Assembly: GCF_000381965.1 (NCBI RefSeq)
Contig: NZ_KB908462.1
Location: 62,001-126,000, forward strand
Length of the DNA: 64,000 nucleotides
Direction of reading: 5' to 3'
DNA from: Oceanimonas smirnovii ATCC BAA-899
Lineage (GTDB): Bacteria; Pseudomonadota; Gammaproteobacteria; Enterobacterales; Aeromonadaceae
A program made the translations under genes and the position numbers. The notes beneath the pieces are model-generated. The model did not search any database. It was not told the DNA's origin and saw only the letters and a list, made by a program, of their open reading frames with translations. This document shows, in pieces, positions 1 to 9,733 of this stretch; the stretch's first letter is position 1; every line of letters starts with the position of its first letter.

Positions 1-1
1 G

Positions 2-676
2 GCCAGCTGGCGTGAGCGGGGGGTGGCAGTGCGCCAGGCATTGTGGCCGCTGTTCTTTCCGGTGATTATTGTGGGCGGGATTTACGGCGGTATTTTCAGC
101 CCCACCGAGGCTGCGGCCGTGTGCGTGCTTTATGCCTTTCTGCTGGAGTTTGTGGTGTTCCGTTCGCTCAAGCTGCCGGATATTTATCGCATTGCCAAAT
201 CCACTGGTCTCATCACCGCTGTGGTGTTTATTCTGGTGGCGGTAGGCAACGGGTTTTCCTGGATATTGTCGTTTGCCCAGGTGCCGCAAACCATACTGGA
301 GTCGGTGGGAGTTAATGAAGCCGGCCCGGTAGGTGTGCTGATTGCCATTTGTGTGGCCTTCTTTATTGCCTGCATGTTTGTGGATCCGATAGTGGTCATT
401 CTGGTGCTCACGCCCATTTTTGCGCCGGCCATTCAGTCTACCGGCCTGGATCCGGTACTGGTGGGCGTGCTGATCACCCTGCAGGTGGCCATCGGCTCGG
501 CCACGCCGCCCTTTGGCTGTGATATTTTTACCGCCATCGCTATTTTCAAACGCCCGTACATGGAAGTGATCAGAGGTACGCCGCCCTTTATCTTTATGCT
601 GGTGGCGGCAGCGGCGCTGATTATCGCCTTTCCCGAGATCGCGCTGTACTTCCGGGATCTGGCCTTTGCGGACTAA
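2..676 (+). CDS. TRAP transporter large permease (DctM-like), 3' part only
   Basis: C-terminal 224 residues of the large membrane subunit of a tripartite ATP-independent periplasmic transporter, which imports an organic acid or compatible solute using the sodium gradient. The frame is open to the left edge (ASWRERGVAVRQ...), so the start lies outside the window. What is visible is typical DctM: alternating hydrophobic segments, the conserved GGIYGGIFSPTEAA stretch, FVDPIVVILVLTPIF and GSATPPFGCDIF. The stop codon lies inside the ribosome binding site of the following UspA gene, so the two are translationally linked. A DctM-UspA pair recalls teaC-teaD of ectoine uptake in Halomonas, but the substrate cannot be told from this part. 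Confidence 0.93.
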   Translation, partial: ASWRERGVAVRQALWPLFFPVIIVGGIYGGIFSPTEAAAVCVLYAFLLEFVVFRSLKLPDIYRIAKSTGLITAVVFILVAVGNGFSWILSFAQVPQTILESVGVNEAGPVGVLIAICVAFFIACMFVDPIVVILVLTPIFAPAIQSTGLDPVLVGVLITLQVAIGSATPPFGCDIFTAIAIFKRPYMEVIRGTPPFIFMLVAAAALIIAFPEIALYFRDLAFAD

Positions 677-685
677 GGAGGCAAT

Positions 686-1129
686 GTGTTCAAACGAATA
701 GTCGTGGCCGTAGACGGCTCCGATACCGCACTCAAAGCCGTAGACAAGGCGGTGCAGCTGCAGCAGCTGCTGCCCGAGGCCGAGATATATCTGATTTGTG
801 TCTACAAGCACCACAGCCTGTTTGAAGCCAGTCTGTCCATTGGCCGGCCGGCAGAAATGGATATTCCCGACAAAGTACTGACGGAATATGCCAAGGAAGT
901 GGTCAACTTTGCCAAGGCCCACGCCCTTGGCAAAGGGGCCACTCACCTGCGCGGCTTTGTGCGCGGTGGCCGCCCTTCCAAGGTGATTGTAAAATTTGCC
1001 AAAGAAAAAGAAGCCGACCTGATAGTGGTGGGCACCCGCGGTACCCACAGCGACAAGGACGGCATGCTGCTGGGCAGTGTATCCCACCGAGTGACCAGTG
1101 CCGCTAAATGTCCGGTACTGGTGGTGTGA
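686..1129 (+). CDS. UspA-family universal stress protein
   Basis: 147-residue cytoplasmic single-domain Usp. It opens with FKRIVVAVDGSDTALKA (first beta strand and nucleotide-binding Asp) and ends with VVGTRGTHSDKDG followed by LLGSVSHRV, a slightly stretched form of the ATP-binding G-x2-G-x9-G-S motif. The start is GTG: the only nearby ATG (684) runs into a stop after five codons, and GTG 686 sits at the right distance from the TAAGGAGG at 674-681, which also contains the stop of the TRAP permease. The gene is probably the regulatory partner of that transporter, as TeaD is for TeaABC; this is inference from context. Confidence 0.9.
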   Translation: MFKRIVVAVDGSDTALKAVDKAVQLQQLLPEAEIYLICVYKHHSLFEASLSIGRPAEMDIPDKVLTEYAKEVVNFAKAHALGKGATHLRGFVRGGRPSKVIVKFAKEKEADLIVVGTRGTHSDKDGMLLGSVSHRVTSAAKCPVLVV

Positions 1130-1144
1130 AAATAACCCAGCAAT

Positions 1145-1181
1145 AAAAAAGGCCGGTGAGCAGTGCTCGCCGGCCTTTTGC
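1145..1181. terminator. Bidirectional rho-independent terminator
   Basis: A-tract, strong stem (AAGGCCGGTGAGCA / TGCTCGCCGGCCTT with a two-base loop region) and T-tract. It serves the UspA gene on the + strand and sstT on the - strand. Confidence 0.85.
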
Positions 1182-1200
1182 TTACAGGGGGCTTTGCAAA

Positions 1201-2421
1201 TTACTTTTTATTCTCGTCGGCCATGCAGGCCGCGGCGGTAAACAGCACGTCAGTGGAGCTGTTCAGGCCGGTTTCAGCAGAGTCTTGCAGCACACCAATA
1301 ATAAAGCCCACGGCCACTACCTGCATGGCAATGTCGTTGGGAATGCCAAACAGACTGCAGGCCAGCGGAATAAGCAGCAGAGAGCCGCCGGCCACACCGG
1401 AAGCACCGCAGGCAGACACAGACGCTACCACGCTCAGCAGCAGGGCGGTCATCATGTCTACTTCAATACCCAGTGTGTGCACCGCCGCCAGAGTGAGCAC
1501 GGTAATGGTAATGGCGGCACCGCCCATATTGATGGTGGCTCCCAGGGGAATGGACACGGAATAGGTGTCTTCATGTAATTTGAGCTTTTTGCACAGCTCC
1601 ATGTTGACCGGAATGTTGGCAGCAGAGCTGCGGGTAAAGAAAGCGGTCACACCGCTTTCGCGCAGGCACTGCAGCACCAGCGGATAGGGGTTGCGACGGA
1701 TTTTCAGGTATACCAGCAGCGGGTTCACCACCAGCGCGATGATCAGCATGGCACCCAGTAATACTGCCAGCAGCTGGGCATAACCCCAGAGCGCATCAAA
1801 TCCGGTGCTGGCAATGGTGTTGGCCACCAGACCAAAAATACCGATGGGAGCCAGCCGGATCACAAACTTCACAATGGCAGACACGCCCATAGACAGATCA
1901 GCCAGCAGGGTTTTAGTGCTGTCGCCGGCATGATGAAACGCCAGCCCCAGGCCAACAGCCCAGGCCAGCACACCAATGAAGTTGCCGGTCAGCAGGGCAT
2001 TCACCGGGTTATCAACAATGTTGAATACCAGGGACTGCAGCACTTCGCCAATGCCTTCCGGCGGCGAGGCCTCACCGCCGTGGCTGGCCAGCACCAGCTC
2101 GGTAGGAAAAGCAAAGCTCAGCAGCACGGCCGTGAGTGCCGCGGCAAAGGTACCCAGCAAATAAAGATACAGAATCGGCTTGATGCTGGTCTGCTCACCT
2201 TTTTTATGGTTGGCGATGGACGACATTACCAGCACAAACACCAGCACAGGTGCTACCGCCTTGAGCGCGCCTACAAACAGACTGCCCAGTAAGCCAGCGG
2301 ACTCGGCTGCCCCGGGAGCCAGTACCGCCAGCAGAGTGCCGGCTACAATACCAATCAAAATTCGGGTTACCAGGCTGCCGCCATAAATCATGCGCAGCAT
2401 AAGGGGTTGGGTTTGGTTCAT
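1201..2421 (-). CDS. sstT: Sodium/serine-threonine symporter SstT
   Basis: Inner-membrane Na+-coupled importer of serine and threonine (dicarboxylate/amino acid:cation symporter family). 406 residues against about 414 in E. coli, with the family order of eight hydrophobic segments and two re-entrant loops. Diagnostic stretches are [37 protein letters not shown] and [14 protein letters not shown], the last two forming the substrate and sodium site. I chose ATG 2421 because AAAGGA (2432-2427) is correctly spaced for it; an in-frame ATG at 2427 overlaps that site. It is monocistronic between a bidirectional terminator and a divergent gene. Confidence 0.93.
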   Translation of the reverse strand: MNQTQPLMLRMIYGGSLVTRILIGIVAGTLLAVLAPGAAESAGLLGSLFVGALKAVAPVLVFVLVMSSIANHKKGEQTSIKPILYLYLLGTFAAALTAVLLSFAFPTELVLASHGGEASPPEGIGEVLQSLVFNIVDNPVNALLTGNFIGVLAWAVGLGLAFHHAGDSTKTLLADLSMGVSAIVKFVIRLAPIGIFGLVANTIASTGFDALWGYAQLLAVLLGAMLIIALVVNPLLVYLKIRRNPYPLVLQCLRESGVTAFFTRSSAANIPVNMELCKKLKLHEDTYSVSIPLGATINMGGAAITITVLTLAAVHTLGIEVDMMTALLLSVVASVSACGASGVAGGSLLLIPLACSLFGIPNDIAMQVVAVGFIIGVLQDSAETGLNSSTDVLFTAAACMADENKK

Positions 2422-2636
2422 ATTCATCCTTTGATGGCGAAAAATCCATCTCATACACTGAAGACAAGGCAACTTTATAGCAGAAAAATCCAGCTAAAAA
2501 GCATAAGGTCGGTTTTTTGTAAGGTCATACACAAATTTTTACTCACAAATCGCCATAAAAATAGCCGAAAGGCTCCCGGTCTCAATTCGCTGCTAGGCTT
2601 TAAGCACACTTTTTGCGCAGCCTTACAAGGACTGTT

Positions 2637-5600
2637 ATGCGCCTCATTCTTTCCCTGTTGCTGTTTTTATTGCCCATTCTCTCCCGTGCGGAGCAGGTGC
2701 CGGAACCCTTGCAGCCCTGGACCGGCTGGGTGTTGCAGGGCAGCAGCCAAAGCCGCTGCCCGCTGCTGTACCGGCAAAGCACTCAGCGTCAGTGCGCCTG
2801 GCCCGGGCAGCTGAACCTCGCATTAAATGACAAGGAAGGGCGTTTTGAGCAAAGCTGGGAACTGTATGATGACGCCGATATACCTCTGCCCGGCAACCGT
2901 GAGCACTGGCCACAGCAAGTAATGGTAAACGGCGTGCCTGCCTTGCTGGGGGAGCGCGACGGCAAGCCGGTGCTGTCTTTACCAGCAGGAGAGCACCGCA
3001 TCAACGGTGTCTGGCAATGGGCCAGCATGCCGGTCAGCCTGCAGCTCGCCCCGGGCACAGGACTGCTGGCACTGAGTGTAAACGGCCAGCCTGTGGCTGA
3101 GCCTGAGCTGGATAAACAGGGCCGGCTGTGGCCCGGCCGGCGCAACCAGGCTCAGACCCCCGCAGCCAATACCCTGAACATGACTGTCTATCGTCATATT
3201 GCCGACGACATCCCCCTGCAGGTGAATACTCACATTGAGCTGAAAGTGGCCGGCGAGCCCAGGGAGCTGCAGCTGGGACCTGTGCTGCTTGAAGATCAGA
3301 TACCGCTGGCGCTGAACAGCCCCCTGCCGGCCCGGCTGATGCCCGACGGTCGTCTGCGGCTGCAGATACGCCCTGGCAACTGGCAGCTGCAGCTGATCAG
3401 CCGTCATACCGGGCCGGCCGAGGCCCTGTCGCTGCCTGCCACTCCCACCCCCTGGCCTAAAGAAGAAGTCTGGGTAGTGCAGGCTTTTCCGCAACTCAGA
3501 GTGATGGAAATCAATGGCCCCAACGCCGTGGATGCCGGCCAGAGCGGTCTGCCTGCCCACTGGCAGTCTTTGCCTGCTTTTTATATGACGCCGGGCACCA
3601 CTATGGCATTTACCGAGCTGCGCCGGGGCGATCCGGGCCCGTCACAAAGTCCTCTCAGCCTGCGGCGGGAGCTGTGGCTCGATTTTAACGGGGGTGGCTA
3701 CACCGTTAACGACACTCTGAGTGGCAACCTGAGCCACAGCATTCGCCTTACCAGCTCGCTGAGCCCGGGGCGGATTACCGTGAACGGCGAGCCCCGGCCG
3801 GTTACTCAGCTGAATAACAGTCAACCCGGCATAGAGCTGCGCCCCGGCCCGGTTGAACTGGTGGCCGACAGCCGGCAGACAAACCATATTGGCAGCCTGC
3901 CGGTGTCGGGCTGGAATGTCACCACAGATAATGTCAGCAGCCGACTGAACCTGCCACCGGGCTGGAGCCTGCTGGCCGCCTTTGGCATGGACAACCGCCC
4001 CCACACCTGGCTGCAACGCTGGACCCTGCTGGATTTATTTCTGGTGCTGATCGCCGCCGTGGCGGCATTGCGGCTGTGGGGCTGGCACTGGGGCATGCTT
4101 ACGCTGGTGACACTCGGGCTTATCTGGCATCAGGCTTCCGGACTGGGGCCGCCACGCTGGATCTGGCTGCATCTGCTGGCAGCAGCGGCTCTGTTGCGTG
4201 TGCTGCCCGCCAACCGGCTGCGAACCTGGGTCGCAGGCTACCGGCTGCTGGCATTGTTAGTACTTACTTTGCTCACCATCCCTTTTATGGTGGATGAAGT
4301 ACGCACTGCCCTTTATCCGCAACTGGCAAGGCCGGGAGCGGTGATGCCCGCCCCTGTAACCGGCAGCCCGCGCCAGGCCAGCGCCGAGCTGGAGGCCAGG
4401 GCTGAAGCCATGAAAGATAACATACTGTCTGCCTCCGGCGCACCTGATGCTCTGCCCCGGCTGGATCCGAATGCGCAAGTACAAACAGGCCCGGGGTTGC
4501 CGGACTGGCACTGGCGCACCCTGGAATTTGAATGGAATGGCCCGGTCACGCCCGAGCAACAGCTGCATTTATTCTTGCTGTCGCCCAAGGTGAATGCCGG
4601 CCTGAACCTGCTGCGGGTAGTACTGTTGTGCCTGCTGGTGCTGCGCATGGCGGGCTTTAGCCTTCAAGGTGGCAAGAGCCTGTATTTGCAACAAAAGCTG
4701 TGGAGCTGGCCGCTCACGCTGCTGATGCTGCCCCTGCTGCTGGCTGCCCCCGGCGCAAAGGCCGACTTTCCTTCACCCGAGCTGCTGGCGGAGCTGAAAA
4801 CCCGGCTGCAGGCCCCGCCCGACTGTCTGCCCGAGTGTGCGCTTGCTACTGATTTAACCCTTATTGCCGAGCCGGATACCCTGATATTAACGCTGAACAT
4901 ACATACTCAAACCCCTATGGCAGTGCCCCTGCCGGGCCGCTGGCAGCCAAAGCAGGTGCAGCTGAACAGCACTGCCGCCAGCGGACTGTGGCGCAATGGC
5001 GAGGGCGTGCTGCACTTGCCATTACCGGCGGGTATTCATCGTATTGAGATGAGTGGCCCCTTGCCAGCCCAAAGTCAGCTGCAACTGTCCCTGCCCATGC
5101 CGCCCAAACGGGTGAACGCCCGACTGAATGGCTGGAGGCTGCAGGGCGTGAATGAAAACGGCGTCCCCGAAGGCCGGCTGCAACTCACACGACTGACCGC
5201 CGATGGCAAACCCGAAGGCTCCGCATTAAAACCCGGCGTACTGCCGAACTTTGCCGAATTGACCCGCACTCTGCAGCTGGGGCTGGACTGGCGGATAGAA
5301 AATCAGCTGGTGCGCCAGACCAATGTGGATCAAACCCTGCGTCTTGCCATTCCCTTGCTGCCCGGTGAGTCGGTGCTTACCGACGGCATTAAGGTGGAAA
5401 ACGGCAAGGCTCTGATCAGTCTGGCTTCGGGCCAGCGCCAGCTCAGCTGGCAGTCGGCACTGGCACGCACCGACTCGCTGGTGCTGACAGCGACAAACAC
5501 GCAAGACTGGAGTGAGACCTGGCGGCTGGACGCCAGCCCCATCTGGCATGTGAACAGCGACGGGCTGGCTCCGGTACACCCGCAAGGCGGCGCTCTGCCC

Positions 5601-6638
5601 GAATGGCGGCCCTGGCCCGGCGAGCAACTGACCCTTGCCATTTCCCGGCCGGCCACGGTACCCGGCCAGACTCTGACCATAGATGCCAGCAGCCTGAAGG
5701 TGCAGCCCGGCAAGCATGCCACCGATGCACACCTTGAACTGATCCTGCGCAGCAGCCAGGGTGGCCGCCATGCGCTGCAACTGCCTGAAAGCGCCGAGCT
5801 GCAGAGGGTGGAAATAAATGGCCGTACCCTGCCACTGCGCCTGAGTGAACGCACCCTTACCCTGCCATTAACGCCGGGCACACAAACCGCCCGCATTCAC
5901 TGGCGGCAGCCGGCAGGCATCGGCCCTGTGTTCACTACTCTTCAAGTGAATCTCAACAGCCCCAGCGTGAACCACCGCATCGAGCTGGTGCCGGGGCAGG
6001 ATCGCTGGGTGCTGTTTACCGGTGGCCCTCGGCTGGGGCCGGCAGTGCTGTTCTGGAGCCTGCTGGCCATCACCGCCTTGCTGGCGGCGGGGCTGGCCCG
6101 GCTGCCGTTCACGCCGCTGCGTTTTTATCACTGGCTGCTGCTGGGGCTGGGGCTGACTCAGGTGCCGCTGTGGATGGCCGCCACTGTAGTACTCTGGCTG
6201 CTGGCACTGGGCCTGCGGGCACGCTGGCAGCATCAGCAGGCCGGCGGCTGGTTCAATCTGGCGCAAATTGGCCTGGTATTACTGACCCTGGTGGCGCTTA
6301 GCTATCTGTTTGCCGCCATTCAGCAAGGACTGCTGGGCCTGCCCGATATGCAGATTGCCGGCAACGGCTCCTGGGGTAACCGGCTTAACTGGTATCAGGA
6401 TCGCAGCGCAGCCACCCTGCCCACCGGCTGGATGCTGTCGGTGCCGTTGCTGGTATACCGGCTGCTGATGCTGCTGTGGGCATTGTGGCTGGCCTTTGCT
6501 CTGCTGGGCTGGCTGCGCTGGGGCTGGGAATGCTTTGCAAGCCACGGGTTGTGGCGACCGCTGGAATTCTTCAGGCGAGCTAACAAAACGCCGTGGAAAA
6601 CCCCAAAAAAGCCGGAGCAGGGTTCAGATGAGATCTAG
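2637..6638 (+). CDS. Unrecognised 1333-residue envelope protein with two periplasmic and two membrane parts
   Basis: I do not recognise a named family. ATG 2637 has AAGGA at 2628-2632 and opens a clear signal peptide (MRLILSLLLFLLPILSRAEQ). Residues about 22-455 are polar and rich in short beta-strand-like segments. About 459-558 contain several membrane spans. About 650-708 hold a span and then a second signal-peptide-like segment ending APGAKA. About 709-1130 form a second beta-rich polar region, and about 1133-1300 a second group of spans with a basic tail. The protein therefore reads as two signal/periplasmic/membrane units in tandem. It stands alone: divergent from sstT and 59 bp ahead of the osmF operon. 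An envelope structural or polysaccharide-related role is possible, but nothing in the sequence proves it. Confidence 0.85.
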   Translation: MRLILSLLLFLLPILSRAEQVPEPLQPWTGWVLQGSSQSRCPLLYRQSTQRQCAWPGQLNLALNDKEGRFEQSWELYDDADIPLPGNREHWPQQVMVNGVPALLGERDGKPVLSLPAGEHRINGVWQWASMPVSLQLAPGTGLLALSVNGQPVAEPELDKQGRLWPGRRNQAQTPAANTLNMTVYRHIADDIPLQVNTHIELKVAGEPRELQLGPVLLEDQIPLALNSPLPARLMPDGRLRLQIRPGNWQLQLISRHTGPAEALSLPATPTPWPKEEVWVVQAFPQLRVMEINGPNAVDAGQSGLPAHWQSLPAFYMTPGTTMAFTELRRGDPGPSQSPLSLRRELWLDFNGGGYTVNDTLSGNLSHSIRLTSSLSPGRITVNGEPRPVTQLNNSQPGIELRPGPVELVADSRQTNHIGSLPVSGWNVTTDNVSSRLNLPPGWSLLAAFGMDNRPHTWLQRWTLLDLFLVLIAAVAALRLWGWHWGMLTLVTLGLIWHQASGLGPPRWIWLHLLAAAALLRVLPANRLRTWVAGYRLLALLVLTLLTIPFMVDEVRTALYPQLARPGAVMPAPVTGSPRQASAELEARAEAMKDNILSASGAPDALPRLDPNAQVQTGPGLPDWHWRTLEFEWNGPVTPEQQLHLFLLSPKVNAGLNLLRVVLLCLLVLRMAGFSLQGGKSLYLQQKLWSWPLTLLMLPLLLAAPGAKADFPSPELLAELKTRLQAPPDCLPECALATDLTLIAEPDTLILTLNIHTQTPMAVPLPGRWQPKQVQLNSTAASGLWRNGEGVLHLPLPAGIHRIEMSGPLPAQSQLQLSLPMPPKRVNARLNGWRLQGVNENGVPEGRLQLTRLTADGKPEGSALKPGVLPNFAELTRTLQLGLDWRIENQLVRQTNVDQTLRLAIPLLPGESVLTDGIKVENGKALISLASGQRQLSWQSALARTDSLVLTATNTQDWSETWRLDASPIWHVNSDGLAPVHPQGGALPEWRPWPGEQLTLAISRPATVPGQTLTIDASSLKVQPGKHATDAHLELILRSSQGGRHALQLPESAELQRVEINGRTLPLRLSERTLTLPLTPGTQTARIHWRQPAGIGPVFTTLQVNLNSPSVNHRIELVPGQDRWVLFTGGPRLGPAVLFWSLLAITALLAAGLARLPFTPLRFYHWLLLGLGLTQVPLWMAATVVLWLLALGLRARWQHQQAGGWFNLAQIGLVLLTLVALSYLFAAIQQGLLGLPDMQIAGNGSWGNRLNWYQDRSAATLPTGWMLSVPLLVYRLLMLLWALWLAFALLGWLRWGWECFASHGLWRPLEFFRRANKTPWKTPKKPEQGSDEI

Positions 6639-6697
6639 CTTGGGGTACTCTTGCAAACAGAAAAGATGCTGAATTTCGCCGAATAAGGATGATTTTG

Positions 6698-7609
6698 ATG
6701 AAAAAGCTGCTGGCTTCCGCCGTTTTTACCCTGACTGCCACTCTGGCGCTGCCGGCCATGGCAGCCGACCCCATAGTAGTATCGTCAAAAATCGATACCG
6801 AAGGCGGCCTGCTTGGCAATCTGATTTATCAGGCCCTGAACAATGCCGGCCTTGAAGTGGAAAACCGCAGCCAGCTGGGCGGCACCCCCATACTACGCAA
6901 AGCCATTATTGCCGGCGAAGTGGATATTTATCCGGAATACACCGGCAATGCCGCCTTTTTTCATCAGAAAGAAGACAGCGACGCCTGGAAGGACTTTGAA
7001 CAGGGCTACGCCCTGGCCAAACAACTGGACTTTGATGCCCATCAGCTGGTGTGGCTGACCCCGGCCAACGCCAACAACACCTGGGCCATTGCCCTGCGTC
7101 AGGACATTGCCGAGGCCAACAATCTGGCTACCATGTCGGACTTTGGCCGCTATGTCAGTGAAGGCGGCGAGATCAAGCTGGCGGCGTCCGCCGAGTTTGT
7201 GTCCAGCCCCGCCGTGCTGCCCGCCTTTCAGCAGACCTATGGCTTTGAGCTGAGTGACAGCCAGCTGCTGGTGCTTTCCGGTGGCAACACCGCTGCCACC
7301 ATCAAGGCCGCCGCCCTGCAAACCGACGATACCAACGCCGCCATGGTGTACGGCACTGACGGTGCCATTGCCTCTGTGGGTCTGGTAGTCATGGACGACG
7401 ACAAGGGCGTGCAGCCGGTTTACGCCCCCGCCCCCATAGTGCGGGAAAGTGTGCTCAAGGCACACCCGGAGATCGCCGGCATTCTGGAGCCGGTGTTTCA
7501 GTCGCTGAATGTAACCTCCCTGCAGACCCTTAACAGCCGCATCGCCATTGGCGGCGAAAGCGCCGAAGCCGTGGCCGCCGACTATCTGGCCGGGCTGAGC
7601 CAGGACTGA
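6698..7609 (+). CDS. osmF: Glycine-betaine-type ABC substrate-binding protein OsmF (YehZ)
   Basis: Periplasmic binding protein of an osmoprotectant ABC importer of the OpuC/ProX class. 303 residues with a signal peptide ending LPAMA. The mature start VVSSKIDTEGGLLGNLIYQAL, the YPEYTGNA motif and the GGNTAATIKAAALQT segment match the OsmF/OpuCC fold. ATG 6698 is preferred over ATG 6689, because 6689 lies within the AAGGA at 6685-6689. It is first in an osmF-yehY-yehX-yehW operon in the same order as in E. coli, where YehZYXW is a low-affinity betaine system under RpoS control. The exact ligand is not proven. Confidence 0.9.
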   Translation: MKKLLASAVFTLTATLALPAMAADPIVVSSKIDTEGGLLGNLIYQALNNAGLEVENRSQLGGTPILRKAIIAGEVDIYPEYTGNAAFFHQKEDSDAWKDFEQGYALAKQLDFDAHQLVWLTPANANNTWAIALRQDIAEANNLATMSDFGRYVSEGGEIKLAASAEFVSSPAVLPAFQQTYGFELSDSQLLVLSGGNTAATIKAAALQTDDTNAAMVYGTDGAIASVGLVVMDDDKGVQPVYAPAPIVRESVLKAHPEIAGILEPVFQSLNVTSLQTLNSRIAIGGESAEAVAADYLAGLSQD

Positions 7610-7658
7610 TGATTGCGCCTGCAATACATAACCAAAAATTGACTTCGGGGAGTGACCC

Positions 7659-8798
7659 ATTCCTTTATCATTAAAACCCGACAAGGTCGGCGGCTTGCTG
7701 GCAACAGCGCTGGTACTCAGCCTGCTGGCGCTGCCCTTTGTCGGCCTGCAACCCAACCGTATTTTGCCCGGCGAATCCCTGAGCCTGCTCAGTTCCGCCG
7801 GCCTCACCGGCCTCTGGCCACTGTTATTGCTGCCGCTTTGTCTGGCTAACCGTGCCCTGCTCCTGCGACTGGCACTCACTGCCACCGCCCTGCCGCTGCT
7901 GCTGTATACCGCCGGGCACACCGCTACCGCCCTGCTGGAACATGCCGGCCCCCTGGCCCGGGTTTCCCTGGGTGCCGGCTTTTGGCTGGGACTGTTCTGG
8001 CTGTGCCTGCTGGTGACCGACACCGCCCTGCGGCTGAAACTCGGACCTGCCGCCCGGCTGGCACTGGTGACCATCCTTACCGCAGCTGTGGTGGCACTGC
8101 TGGCTTCGGGCTTGTGTGACCAGTTGTCGTTACTGAAAGAGTTTCATAACCGCAGCGACTTCTGGCGGCAGGGGCTGCGTCATCTGCAACTGGCCCTGGG
8201 CAGCATTATTCCGGCGGTGCTGGCGGGCATTCCGTTAGGCATTGCCTGCCACCGCTCGCACAGGCTCAGGGCAGCACTGTTTCCGGTACTTAATATTTTG
8301 CAGACCATTCCCAGCCTGGCCATGTTTGGCCTGCTGATGGTGCCGTTAAGCCTGCTGAGCACCGCTTACCCCTGGCTGGGAGAGCTGGGTATTCGCGGCA
8401 TTGGTGCGGCACCGGCGGTGATCGCCCTGTTTCTGTATTCACTGCTGCCCATCGTCAGCAACACGGCGCTGGGCTTTGACCGGGTCGATGCCCATGTGCG
8501 CGAGGCGGCCACCGCCATGGGCATGAGCCGCCGCCAGCGCTTGTGGCAAGTGGAGCTGCCGCTGGCATTGCCGGTGATTCTGAGCGGCCTGCGGGTAGTG
8601 GTCACACTCAATATCGGTCTGGTGGCGGTGGCGGCACTGGTGGGCGGCGGTGGCTATGGCACCTATATCTTTCAGGGACTGGGGCAGACCGCCACCGATC
8701 TGGTGATCCTCGGTGCCCTGCCCACCCTGCTGCTGGCGTTTTTGTTCGCCATCCTGATCGATACCCTGATCGCCCTGCAACAAGGCACTCGTGCATGA
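7659..8798 (+). CDS. yehY: Osmoprotectant ABC permease YehY, apparent ATT start
   Basis: Larger of the two inner-membrane permeases of the OsmF system, about 379 residues (E. coli 385). Several N-terminal spans precede a permease domain with the EAA loop (VREAATAMGMSRRQRLWQVELP). No ATG or GTG exists in frame before the first span. ATT 7659 lies six bases after GGGGAG (7647-7652) and gives an N-terminus that matches E. coli YehY in length (27 against 25 residues up to ALPF). The alternative TTG 7695, with a weak AAGG, would start inside the first span. Its 3' end overlaps yehX by ATGA. Function is confident; the start is not. Confidence 0.86.
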   Translation: MPLSLKPDKVGGLLATALVLSLLALPFVGLQPNRILPGESLSLLSSAGLTGLWPLLLLPLCLANRALLLRLALTATALPLLLYTAGHTATALLEHAGPLARVSLGAGFWLGLFWLCLLVTDTALRLKLGPAARLALVTILTAAVVALLASGLCDQLSLLKEFHNRSDFWRQGLRHLQLALGSIIPAVLAGIPLGIACHRSHRLRAALFPVLNILQTIPSLAMFGLLMVPLSLLSTAYPWLGELGIRGIGAAPAVIALFLYSLLPIVSNTALGFDRVDAHVREAATAMGMSRRQRLWQVELPLALPVILSGLRVVVTLNIGLVAVAALVGGGGYGTYIFQGLGQTATDLVILGALPTLLLAFLFAILIDTLIALQQGTRA

Positions 8799-9733
8799 TT
8801 GAAGTAAAAAACCTGAGCAAACAATTCGGCCGGCAGACGGCGGTAAAGGAGCTGTCGTTTCGCGTGGACAGCGGCCGGGTCTGCGCATTGGTCGGCACCT
8901 CTGGCTGCGGCAAGTCTACTACCCTGCGCATGCTGAACCGGCTGATAGAGCCCAGCCAGGGCGAGATTTTTATTCAGGGGCAAAAGGTCACCACCATCCC
9001 AGCCGAGCAGCTGCGCCGGCGCATTGGCTACGCCATTCAGGGAGTGGGGCTGTTTCCGCACCAGACCATTGCCCGCAACATCGCCACAGTGCCGCGGCTG
9101 CTGGGCTGGAGCAAAGCCGACATCGATGCCCGGGTCAGCGAGCTGCTCAGTTTGTTCCGGCTCGACCCCGCCACCTTTGCCGGCAAGTACCCGCACCAAT
9201 TATCCGGCGGCGAACAGCAACGGGTGGGGGTGGCCCGGGCACTGGCGGCGCGCCCCGAGCTGCTGCTGATGGACGAGCCCTTTGGTGCGCTGGATCCGCT
9301 CACCCGCGAGCACCTGCAGGACGAGCTGCTGCATATTCAGCAACTGCTGGGCATTACCATCATAATGGTGACTCACGATCTGGAAGAGGCCATTAAAATG
9401 GCCGACGTGATAGCGGTGATGGACAAGGGCGAAATTTTACAGATGGACAGCCCACAAGCCCTGCTGCGCCACCCCAGACCGGGCTTTGTGCAAAGTCTGG
9501 TGGGCGGCCGGGACAGATCCCTGCGGCTGCTGGCCACTCAGACCCTGGCCGATATCATGGCTCCGCTCACAGGATCCGCCAGCACCGCCCTGCCGGCGGC
9601 CACCAGCCTGAAAGACGCCATGGCCGAGCTGCTCTGGCAGGGTGAAGAGCGGCTGACGGTGGTGGATGAGGCCGGCCAGCCGGTGGGTGAAGTCACCCTG
9701 AGCCAGCTGCTGAAACAAGGAGCCGGCGCATGA
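8795..9733 (+). CDS. yehX: Osmoprotectant ABC ATPase YehX
   Basis: Cytoplasmic ATPase of the OsmF-YehYXW importer, 312 residues. Walker A is GTSGCGKST (about residues 36-44), the signature is LSGGEQQRVGVARAL, Walker B is LLLMDEPFGALD and the switch His is in VTHDLEEA. A C-terminal region from about residue 230 (GGRDRSLRLL... LTVVDEAGQPVGEV) resembles a single CBS-like regulatory segment, as in other OpuCA-type ATPases. ATG 8795 overlaps the yehY stop (ATGA), and its own stop overlaps yehW in the same way, so the three are translationally coupled. Confidence 0.92.
   Translation: MIEVKNLSKQFGRQTAVKELSFRVDSGRVCALVGTSGCGKSTTLRMLNRLIEPSQGEIFIQGQKVTTIPAEQLRRRIGYAIQGVGLFPHQTIARNIATVPRLLGWSKADIDARVSELLSLFRLDPATFAGKYPHQLSGGEQQRVGVARALAARPELLLMDEPFGALDPLTREHLQDELLHIQQLLGITIIMVTHDLEEAIKMADVIAVMDKGEILQMDSPQALLRHPRPGFVQSLVGGRDRSLRLLATQTLADIMAPLTGSASTALPAATSLKDAMAELLWQGEERLTVVDEAGQPVGEVTLSQLLKQGAGA

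Noticed and set aside
7652..7849. GTG start at 7652 for yehY
   Set aside because: It has a good SD but reads in another frame than the permease; it would need a frameshift, whereas ATT 7659 needs none.
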